The notes under the pieces are model-generated. The model was not told where the DNA came from. It did no database searches and worked only from the letters and a program-made list of their open reading frames with translations. A DNA stretch of 7,057 nucleotides from Candidatus Competibacteraceae bacterium (GTDB taxonomy: Bacteria > Pseudomonadota > Gammaproteobacteria > Competibacterales > Competibacteraceae), in contig JAGRHM010000654.1 in the NCBI GenBank assembly GCA_020445005.1, positions 1 to 7,057 of the forward strand. The letters are read 5' to 3'. Below are positions 1-5,498 of this stretch, piece after piece. How positions within the stretch are numbered: the first letter of the stretch is position 1; each line of letters opens with the position of its first letter. A program made the translations under genes and the position numbers.

Positions 1-53
1 GCTATGCCCAATTGACGCTAAAGGGCCGCGTCACGTCCAAAACCGAAGCTTAA
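1..53 (+). CDS. 3' end of an upstream gene (partial, product unknown)
   Basis: Reading from position 3, the window opens with an in-frame stretch that translates as YAQLTLKGRVTSKTEA and stops at TAA (51-53). It has normal-looking composition and ends 24 bases before the ATG of the next gene, so it could be the tail of an upstream gene in the same operon. Only 16 codons are visible and no family can be recognised. Another frame from position 1 stops at 15, and a third stays open into the next gene, so the assignment rests on plausibility and spacing only. Confidence 0.35.
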   Translation, partial: YAQLTLKGRVTSKTEA

Positions 54-77
54 CCGGCTCAATCGGTGCTGACCTTC

Positions 78-509
78 ATGGAAACGCATCTGACCGACAT
101 TACCCGCGTGATCCAACTCTCGGTCGCCCCCGCGTTCCTCCTAGTGGCAATGGGGACTTTGATCAACATCTTAGCGGCTCGGTTGGCGCGGATCGTTGAT
201 CGTCGGCGCGTGGTGCAGGAACGGCTCTGTACGCTCAGCGGCGAGGACATGGCGGAGCAGCAGGAGCGGGCGCAACTGATTCGCCGGGGCAACCTGATCT
301 ATTTCGCCATCCTGTTTGCGGTGCTGGGTGCGTTGCTGATCTGCTTAGTGGTGGCCGCTGCTTTTCTGGGCGCGTTGCTGTCCATCGAATTAGCCCAAGT
401 CGTCGCTGGCTTGTTTGTGCTTACCATGGTTTCCATGGTGGTCGCCTGGAGTCTGTTTCTGTGGGAAGTCTACCTGGCGGTTTGGGCCGGTACGCATAAC
501 CGCCGGTAG
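78..509 (+). CDS. DUF2721 family small integral membrane protein
   Basis: This is a 143-residue protein of the DUF2721 type, a family of small bacterial membrane proteins of unknown function. Seen directly: a hydrophobic helix at about residues 11-35 after the motif LTDITRVIQLSVAP, then an Arg-rich cytosolic-type loop (LARIVDRRR, about 36-72), then two long hydrophobic helices at about 73-101 and 106-128. The C-terminus is short and basic. Start helix, charged Arg/Glu loop and helix pair match the family architecture, and the length is typical. I chose ATG at 78, which places LTDIT near the N-terminus as in relatives. An in-frame GTG at 66 would add four residues. Neither start has a strong Shine-Dalgarno sequence. 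The gene looks intact and ends in TAG. The role is unknown; insertion in the inner membrane is inferred from the helices. Confidence 0.88.
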   Translation: METHLTDITRVIQLSVAPAFLLVAMGTLINILAARLARIVDRRRVVQERLCTLSGEDMAEQQERAQLIRRGNLIYFAILFAVLGALLICLVVAAAFLGALLSIELAQVVAGLFVLTMVSMVVAWSLFLWEVYLAVWAGTHNRR

Positions 510-523
510 GACCTTTTGCCCTA

Positions 524-612
524 ATGAAGAAGGGATTAAGATGATGTAAAATGTGCAAAAATCGCCACGGAAAACTTAGCGATTGGCTTGATGAAGAAGG
601 AATTAAGATGAT
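524..612 (+). repeat. 22-nt direct repeat pair (524-545 and 591-612)
   Basis: Two copies of a purine-rich 22-mer beginning ATGAAGAAGG and ending AAGATGAT differ at one position and start 67 bases apart. A weaker third resemblance (TTGATGAAAAACGGA) lies at about 667-680. The second copy falls inside a 26-codon ORF (551-631) ending DWLDEEGIKMIRVRDS, which I do not recognise and would not call a gene. The pair may be a local duplication or remnants of a degraded gene. Confidence 0.5.
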
Positions 613-694
613 TAGAGTTCGCGATAGTTAACGATGGCCGAGGCCTTTCCTGGAAAACCTTTGCCTTGATGAAAAACGGATCAGTCAACACAGC

Positions 695-724
695 CGCTCG
701 CCTTGCGCGGGCGTTGGTCTTTTA
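695..724 (+). terminator. possible rho-independent terminator or hairpin
   Basis: CGCTCGC (695-701) can pair with GCGGGCG (707-713) through a 7-bp stem with one G-U pair and the 5-base loop CTTGC. It is followed by TTGGTCTTTT. The T-run is interrupted and lies a few bases past the stem, so termination is only plausible. It could end transcription of the DUF2721 gene, although it is almost 190 bases past its stop codon. Confidence 0.3.
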
Positions 725-862
725 GTGCCGCTGCAAAAATGACGACGACAGCAAGGTGCTATCCGCTTTGCCAAGCGGTTGGAGGGCGTCCCATACCGGG
801 TATCGCGCTTGTTTGGGAGCGATACAGGATTCGTGCAAAATCACGCAGGATCGTCTAACAGC

Positions 863-963
863 ATGCATGAGAAGATTAAAATATTCTTCTGCATAAACGG
901 TTTTTTTGCACAAACCACTCTTAAAACGACAAAACCATGCGTTCGCTTTTGCAAAAAACCGTT
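863..963. repeat. AT-rich segment with two inverted repeats, downstream of the protease gene
   Basis: The first structure has left arm ATGC-atg-AGAAGA (863-875) and right arm TCTTCTGCAT (885-894), pairing over 10 bp apart from a 3-base bulge. The second has arms AACGGTTTTTTTGCA (896-910) and TGCAAAAAACCGTT (950-963), inverted copies differing by one A/T of the homopolymer and separated by 39 bases. They lie between the plus-strand DUF2721 gene and the 3' end of the minus-strand protease gene. A bidirectional terminator or folded RNA is possible. No gene is convincing across 510-989. Confidence 0.45.
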
Positions 964-989
964 GCCCACTAGCACAGAATTCTCTGTAG

Positions 990-1556
990 CTATCCCGGAT
1001 TAAGCTGGATCACCGAAAGGTTCGGAAGAAAGGCATAGTGTCGGGTTCTCATCCCGTAAACCAGCAGTTGCGCTTCAGCCAGGGTGCCGCGATAGCAGCC
1101 CCGATTCGGATCAAAGACATCCGCCTCTTGACCTCCACGGCGGAAACCGAGGGCATGGCCCTGCCCTGATGCGTTTTTTAATGCGATCAGCCAGTAACCG
1201 GGATTCACACCTGAAGTCATTTGATCAAACGCGACGCGATCGATGTTGTGTTGATGCGCGACGTAGCGCAATCCGAATAGATCGAAGGCGCTGTTAGAAT
1301 CCTGCGCTTGTCCGTACCCCATGGCGCCCATAGCGATGGTGAGACTTTGCTGTCCACGTAGTTCAGCCGTACTGTTGACCCCATTGGGGATACTCGCTCG
1401 AATCCAGTCGAGCACCATCGCCTTACAGAGGCCACTGACCCCGCGAGGGGTCGCTTGAAAAGATCGTGTCCCACGAACAACCTGCGCATAGGTTCTGGAA
1501 GGCTGAAACGCGACGTTCGCCGAAGTTAGGTTCGTGGTTTGAAAAACCGTTCTCAT
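990..1556 (-). CDS. YopT/AvrPphB-like (peptidase C58) cysteine protease-like protein
   Basis: The 188-residue product carries the catalytic pattern of clan CA family C58, the YopT, AvrPphB and NopT type effectors, which cleave host or target proteins. Seen directly: a nucleophile motif SGLCKAMVLDWI with Cys44 and Trp51, a histidine motif GQGHALGFRR with His134, and VFDPNRG with Asp149. The His-to-Asp spacing is 15 residues, as I remember for AvrPphB (His212/Asp227) and within one of YopT. The core (about 38-175) is followed by a short tail. The N-terminal 37 residues have no clear signal peptide. ATG at 1556 is the only usable start: the frame is open upstream to a stop at 1647 without another ATG, GTG or TTG. 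The ribosome site is weak (GAGAG, AAAGG further out). The gene is alone on its strand, with no chaperone, immunity gene or secretion marker nearby, so substrate and delivery are unknown. Its AT-rich flanks suggest transfer. Confidence 0.72.
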   Translation of the reverse strand: MRTVFQTTNLTSANVAFQPSRTYAQVVRGTRSFQATPRGVSGLCKAMVLDWIRASIPNGVNSTAELRGQQSLTIAMGAMGYGQAQDSNSAFDLFGLRYVAHQHNIDRVAFDQMTSGVNPGYWLIALKNASGQGHALGFRRGGQEADVFDPNRGCYRGTLAEAQLLVYGMRTRHYAFLPNLSVIQLNPG

Positions 1557-2095
1557 GGGCGCTCTCTGACCTTTTTGAAATGAGGGTGGCGTGGAATGGC
1601 GTGAGCCTCCCGATTGATGCTGGATATAGCAGAAGGTATGCCAATTTTAAAAACAATTGTTATTCAAACAGATATAACAACGATCGCGCCCGCCATGCCC
1701 AGTCAACCGGACGCCTTCAATCCGCTGAACCGGGCCATTCCTGACCGAAGAAATCGGTTAAAAGCGTAACCTGCCAATAGGCGGTTTTGGATGTTAAAGC
1801 GTGATCAGCGGGTAGCTAAGAGGTGGGACGGCCTATGGATCAAAGGTGTGACCCTCCAATGACTCCGCTGCCGGCGAAAACAGCGTCATCCGGTCAGCGT
1901 CATTTCGAGCCGATCGGTGGTCAAGTGGGTCCGCACAGTGCGCACGATAGGATGATCCGGTCAGACCCGTGCGTTATAACAGATGCTCCCTACTTTCCAA
2001 CGGTGGTTTCCGCCGCCAGGGGGAGCGAAAGCAGCACGGGCAGTCGCCTCCAACAGGCCTGATCAGGATACGTGCAAATTTTAGTAATCTCGCTC
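1557..2095. other. non-coding region with AT-rich patch upstream of the protease
   Basis: No ORF here has convincing protein character. A strongly AT-rich patch at about 1641-1682 includes the 10-bp palindrome AACAATTGTT (1652-1661) and is the likeliest site of a minus-strand promoter for the protease; I cannot fix -35 and -10 boxes with confidence. A short hairpin CTGCC/GGCGG around 1770-1785 is followed by TTTT. CAGCGTCAT occurs twice (1881-1889 and 1895-1903). The stretch 1800-2095 may be transposon or intergenic debris next to the transposase remnant. Confidence 0.4.
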
Positions 2096-3550
2096 TCAGG
2101 CGGGATTCTTGAGGATCCTGAGCGTCCGTAACGTGAGCGGTGGCGGCAAGTCATCCATATCAAGCAGATAGCGCCCGAAGCGGCGGATATGCTCGCGCAT
2201 GTACGGGCTCAGCCCTGCGAGAAGTTCTCGACTCAGCTTCCAGCCCTCGGCCTCCATGTCGGCGAGGATACCGGTCAGATCATGGACGTTGTGCAGCATG
2301 ATGACATTGGCGACCAGGTCCATGTACTTGACCTGCTTCGCCTGCTCTACTGGATCGTCGCTCTTGAGGACCGGACCTCCGAAGCCGACCCAGTCCAGAA
2401 AATCGTTGTAGGACTCCACCTTGGTCGTCTCCGCACGGATGCTGCGGCGGAGATCAGCTTCGGAAATGTAGCGCAACAGAAACAGCGTCCGCACGACTCG
2501 TCCCAACTCGCGGAACGCACGATTTAGCTTGTTCTGGCGACTGTGGCTGCCGAGCTTACGCAGCAGCGTCGAAGGTAGAATCTTGCCGGCCTGGATGGAG
2601 AGCACGACTTGCATCATGTCCTGCCAGTGGGTCTCGATCAGCGCCCAGTCGATGGACTTGCCGAACAGCGCATCGATGTGTTGGTAGGTGCACCCCCTTT
2701 CGGGCCGGTAGAAGATCACGTCATTCCAGTTGCGCATTTGCGGGAACAGCTTGATCCCGAGAAGATAGGCCAGGGCGAAGACCGGCTCGCTCTGGCCCTG
2801 GGTGTCGGCATGTAGGATATCCGGCTCCATCTCGGATTCCTGCTCGAGTAAGGCGTCGAGGATGTAGACCGCTTCCCAGATACCGCAGGCGATAAACTTG
2901 CTGAACAACGCGATGTAGGTTGCGGAGATGTGGTGGTAGGCGATGCCGCCGAAGCCACCGTATCGGATATGGCGCTCGCCGAGCAGATTGTTCTCGCGCA
3001 GCTCCATTTGGGTGCCGTCGGCAATCACCACCTTGTCGGAACCCCAACAGGCCGGCAGCTCGAAACGCCGGTACTGGTTGATGATGTCCGCGACGGCCGC
3101 TTCGAGCTTGTTCGCATCGACGTGCTGAGCATTGATGCGGTGCAGGCTGTGTCGGTTGATGCTCTCGGGCGCGTGCCGGGCGGTCTCGCTTGCGCCAAGG
3201 TTGCAGCTGAATCCGAATACGGTGAACAGATAGCGGGGGACGGAATCGGACAGCTTCGTATCCGACCCTGAAGGCGGACCGAAGTGACGTGTGTACGGAA
3301 CCCAGTGGTGGACATGCTTGAGGACATCCAGCAGGTGGCGTTCGGGCATGCGCGCATGCACCTCCTCTCGGAACACCTTCAGGTCCTCAGGCGGCGGTTT
3401 GACGCGTTGGATTTTCAAGTGTGGTGTGCCGTCGGCATCGATACTGAGCGCGCTGTTGGTCGGAAATCCCTTGTCCACCTTCTCGGCCAGTCAGTCGATC
3501 ATCGGATTCTGATCATCCGTGATGATCCTTCCGACGGTGGTCCACACCCC
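2096..3550 (-). pseudogene. tnpA: Tn3-family transposase TnpA, C-terminal half, 5'-truncated
   Basis: This is the DDE catalytic half of a Tn3-family transposase, which would act at 38-bp-type terminal repeats in replicative transposition. Counting from the GTG at 3478 (460 codons), Asp154 sits in IADGTQMELRENN, Asp225 in DILHADTQGQSEPV and Glu350 in IRAETTKVESYNDF. Spacings of 71 and 125 fit the family, as do WNDVIFYRP and HNVHDLTGILADM. Full-length proteins are about 950-1000 residues, so roughly half is missing. Upstream of GTG 3478 the frame reads LAEKV preceded by a TGA (3491-3493) and then VGRIITDDQNPMID. This looks like continuous transposase sequence, so the TGA is a nonsense change within a longer remnant. 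A further TGA at 3551-3553 lies at or beyond the break. The catalytic half alone would lack the N-terminal DNA-binding region and should be inactive. The gene ends in TGA and diverges from the HD gene. Confidence 0.92.
3511..3527. repeat. perfect 7-bp inverted repeat between divergent genes
   Basis: GATCATC (3511-3517) and GATGATC (3521-3527) are perfect inverted copies around CGT. A third copy of GATCATC occurs at 3497-3503, 14 bases earlier. The palindrome sits about 45 bases before the HD gene start and could be an operator. It also lies inside the residual transposase reading frame, so it may be a coincidence of coding sequence. Confidence 0.35.
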
Positions 3551-3557
3551 TCACTAC

Positions 3558-3561
3558 GGAG
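3558..3561 (+). promoter_or_regulatory. Shine-Dalgarno GGAG of the HD gene
   Basis: GGAG lies 9 bases before ATG 3571 and supports that start over the adjacent in-frame TTG at 3568. Confidence 0.55.
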
Positions 3562-3570
3562 TCCACCTTG

Positions 3571-4239
3571 ATGAACAAACTGCTGCAAGCCATCGCGCTG
3601 GCCAGCGAAGGCCACCGGGCGCAAACGCGAAAAGTTGATGGAACCCCCTACATTGCTCATCCCCTGGCGGTGGGGATGATTCTGCAAACGGTCACCGCAG
3701 ATGAACACATCCTCATCGCCGGCGTCTTACACGACGTCCTGGAAGACACCCGGATCGATCCGCAGATCCTGCGTGAACAATTCGCGCCGGAGGTTCTCCA
3801 CTACATTCAAGGCGTCACGGAAGACAAAGCCATCACCGACTGGTGAACACGGAAAGAACGTTCGATCAACCACCTCCGCACCGCACCCTATCCGGTTAAA
3901 CTGATCGCGGCCGCTGATAAATATTATAACCTTTGGACGCTGTCCGAAGACGTGAAGCGCAAAGGCGACGGGATTTGGGCGGTGTTTAAATGTGGGAAAG
4001 CCGAACAAGGCTGGTACTATCAAACGCTTTATGACCTTTTTAAAGCCGAGGGTGCGCTGCAATCGCTGCCGATGATTATCGAGACGCAAACCCATCTCCA
4101 GTTTCTCTTTCATGAAGACCAAGACGGCTCTCCCAGGGCCCCTCTCTTCATCGTGCGCCCCATGAAGGCGCTTGCGGTGCGCGCCAGTGATCGTGAGCCG
4201 AGCCTCCAACGAGGCTTGATCGACACCCAAGGCCGATGA
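3571..4239 (+). pseudogene. RelA/SpoT-like HD hydrolase (small alarmone hydrolase type), interrupted by an in-frame TGA
   Basis: This gene encodes a stand-alone HD domain like the (p)ppGpp 3'-pyrophosphohydrolase domain of RelA/SpoT proteins. No synthetase or TGS/ACT domain is present. Numbered from ATG 3571: RKVDGTPYIAHPLAV gives His30, GVLHDVLEDT gives His54-Asp55 plus Glu58-Asp59, and KLIAAADKYYNL gives Asp116. The 24-residue gap between the first two histidines and the HDxxED arrangement match the metal site of Rel (His53, His77-Asp78, Glu81-Asp82, Asp144 in the streptococcal enzyme). A TGA at 3844-3846 (codon 92) follows Trp91. The same frame continues unbroken from 3847 to TGA 4237-4239 with TRKERS and APYPVKLIAAADK, as expected of the family, so only one codon is changed. 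The 91-residue product would lack Asp116 and probably be inactive. Total frame is 222 codons. Readthrough, an assembly error or recent decay are all possible. The tail (about 130-222) has no motif I recognise. Confidence 0.85.
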
Positions 4240-4403
4240 ACGTCAACGCACTCCAAGGCGTCCCTATGACGGCTGTGTGGCGCTGCCCGACGGCCGGCTG
4301 GATCAACCCGATGACTTGTTATTGTGATGATGGTATAAGGGGCTGCTCCATCATCCACGAAGCGGAGGGTACGAGTACCGATGCAGCGTCTTCGTTCTCC
4401 TAA
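4236..4403 (+). CDS. small Cys-containing ORF overlapping the HD gene stop (doubtful)
   Basis: ATG 4236 overlaps the HD gene stop (ATGA), a layout often seen with translational coupling, and opens a 55-codon frame ending TAA 4401-4403. The peptide has four cysteines (17, 28, 30, 37) but no recognised motif. An alternative frame over the same DNA reads YDGCVALPDGRLDQPDDLLL before two TGA codons and looks more protein-like, which argues that the region may instead be gene debris. Low confidence that either is expressed. Confidence 0.2.
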   Translation: MNVNALQGVPMTAVWRCPTAGWINPMTCYCDDGIRGCSIIHEAEGTSTDAASSFS

Positions 4404-4422
4404 TCCACCGCATCAGGACTCC

Positions 4423-4457
4423 CGGTGACCGAACGGTTCACCGCCCCGCGCGTTTTT
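4423..4457 (+). terminator. candidate rho-independent terminator downstream of the HD gene
   Basis: CGGTGACC (4423-4430) pairs with GGTTCACCG (4435-4443) with one bulged T and loop GAAC. A GC-rich spacer and then TTTTT (4453-4457) and TTTT (4461-4464) follow. The T-run is about 9 bases beyond the stem, further than in a classical terminator. The position between the HD gene and the next start suits termination. Confidence 0.4.
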
Positions 4458-4465
4458 CTGTTTTC

Positions 4466-4469
4466 GAGG
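4466..4469 (+). promoter_or_regulatory. Shine-Dalgarno GAGG of the Rpn/PD-(D/E)XK-like gene
   Basis: GAGG lies 7 bases before ATG 4477 and supports that start. Confidence 0.5.
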
Positions 4470-4476
4470 CCCCGCC

Positions 4477-5363
4477 ATGACGTCCGACCGCATTCGCCAA
4501 TGGCATCGCCTGTTCGGCATTACCCTGACCGATGTGTTTCGCGCCACCCCGTGGCGGGTGGAGCTGGAAAAGGAGCTGGCCTTGCAAAGCCAACTGCTGG
4601 ACGTGGTGATCATCGAGCAGGCCACCGGGGAGCCGGCGTTATCACCGCCCGGACTGGGAACTGCCCGAGGGTTTGGAGGGCTTGCGCGCCCATAACTTGC
4701 TGACCTACAAGTCCCAGCATGAAGCGCTTGGACCCCTGGGCGCTGGATGAATTGATGGGGCATTACGTGAACTACCGGAAACTCTTGAGCCGGGGTGCGC
4801 CGTTGCCGCCGGAAACCGACTTCCAACTCTACGCGGTCGCCACCCGGTTTCCGCAGGGACTGGCGGCGCAGGTCCCGCTGATCCCCACCGCGTGGCCGGG
4901 GGTGTTCGACGTGATCTGGGGCACACACCCGGTGCGCTTGATCGTTCTCAGCGCCATTGACCGTCACCCGCGCAACGCCGCCTGGGAACTGTTCAGCGTC
5001 CAGCAGGATCGGATTCGGCATGGCGCGCAGCACTATCCCTGGCGGCATACCGGCGCCCGGGAACTCTTGCAGCAATTGTATCTCGTTTACGTTTTGGAGG
5101 AACCGAGCATGGCTTATACGATGGATGAGTTTATTCGGGAAGCCCACCAGGACTTGTTACAGGGTCTGACGCCCGAGGAACGGCAGGCGTTCCTCGCTCG
5201 GCTCGACCCCGACGAACGTCTGCGCGGCTTGGGGCCGGAAGAACGCCTACGTGGTTTGGGGCCCGAGGAACGCCTGCGCGGCTTGGGGCCGGAAGAACGC
5301 CTGCGCGGCCTGGGGCCAGACGAGTTACAGCAACTGAAAGACTATTTGAAGCGTTTGAATTGA
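4477..5363 (+). pseudogene. Rpn/PD-(D/E)XK-like protein with C-terminal LRGLGPEER repeats, broken by two frameshifts
   Basis: Three consecutive frames join into one 294-residue protein if one G is removed at about 4651 (CCCGGACTGG) and one at about 4730 (CTTGGACCCC). The pieces are residues 1-58 (4477-4650), 59-84 (4652-4729) and 85-294 (4731-5363). The joined product reads FGITLTDVFRATPW, then LLDVVIIEQ (Asp42, Glu47), then HNLLTYKSQHEALDPWALDEL and GHYVNYRK. I recognise this layout from a widespread family related to Rpn-type or other PD-(D/E)XK nucleases, with Asp42 and Lys78 as candidate active-site residues. That assignment is from memory and inference; the catalytic pair is unproven. 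The middle (WPGVFDVIWG, HPVRLIVLSAI) is typical of the family. The C-terminus is AYTMDEFIREAHQ followed by four 9-residue repeats (about 245-280) and an acidic/basic helix. As written, the gene would yield only a 72-residue N-terminal product from ATG 4477. Sequencing error in GG runs cannot be excluded. Confidence 0.75.
5211..5318 (+). repeat. four tandem 27-bp repeats encoding ERLRGLGPE
   Basis: Units are at 5211-5237, 5238-5264, 5265-5291 and 5292-5318. All four encode (D/E)ERLRGLGP with only synonymous changes apart from the first Asp/Glu. They differ at scattered third positions (for example CTGCGCGGC versus CTACGTGGT), so they are not freshly copied. A related PEER motif precedes them at about 5170. 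They probably form a short amphipathic coil or linker, and copy number may vary between strains. Confidence 0.9.
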
Positions 5364-5498
5364 AGGCGCGCCATCGGCGGCGATGCGGATCGGTGCTTTC
5401 CTGAAAAAAGCGTTTCTGTGAAGACTGATTGGGCCATCGCCCCTTGCAGGGGATACTTCAGCAGGCACAACCGGGTCGAACGGGGGCGCCACGCGCCA
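5364..5498. other. intergenic region between convergent genes, with a GC hairpin
   Basis: This 135-base gap separates the stop of the nuclease-like gene from the stop of the recombinase gene. CCCCT (5440-5444) and AGGGG (5448-5452) form a perfect 5-bp stem with loop TGC, but no T-run follows on either strand, so a terminator is not supported. Nothing else is recognisable. Confidence 0.35.

Larger units (their letters stand above)
2019..3550 (-). mobile_element. remnant of a Tn3-family transposon
   Basis: The transposase C-terminal half is the only recognisable part. The N-terminal half, resolvase and passenger genes are absent from the window. Tn3-family tnpA genes usually finish close to one terminal inverted repeat beginning GGGG. 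GGGGGAGCG at 2019-2027 is correctly placed and oriented, but the partner end is not present, so this outer limit is tentative. The other limit is where transposase similarity stops, near 3540-3550. Confidence 0.5.

Noticed and set aside
779..1003. 74-codon plus-strand ORF, and the 722-913 minus-strand ORF, in the gap before the protease
   Set aside because: Composition follows the AT-rich inverted repeats and no family features are visible.
1466..1744. 92-codon plus-strand ORF over the protease 5' end
   Set aside because: It is antisense to the motif-bearing protease frame and runs into the AT-rich gap; no protein character of its own.
1823..2062. 79-codon plus-strand ORF
   Set aside because: It has no recognisable motif, no ribosome site and low-complexity Ser/Pro-rich composition, and it lies in apparent intergenic debris.
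2019..2084. Complete Tn3 terminal inverted repeat starting GGGGGAGCG
   Set aside because: Position and orientation fit, but the inner part does not match a repeat I know and the other end is absent, so it is kept only as a tentative boundary.
3491..3846. TGA read as Trp or another sense codon (both the transposase remnant and the HD gene have in-frame TGA)
   Set aside because: TGA is the plausible true stop of the transposase (2096-2098), HD (4237-4239), nuclease-like (5361-5363) and recombinase (5499-5501) genes, and TGG encodes Trp throughout. A recoded genetic code is not supported, and no selenocysteine hairpin was seen.
3727..4230. 167-codon minus-strand ORF opposite the HD gene
   Set aside because: It is an antisense shadow; the plus-strand frame carries the HD motifs with correct spacing.
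4413..5147. 244-codon minus-strand ORF opposite the nuclease-like gene
   Set aside because: It is longer than any single plus-strand piece, but the plus-strand pieces join into a recognisable protein and this frame has no motif.
5211..5318. CRISPR-like array
   Set aside because: The repeats are contiguous without spacers and lie in a coding frame.
5440..5452. Terminator between the convergent genes
   Set aside because: A perfect short hairpin but no T-run on either strand.
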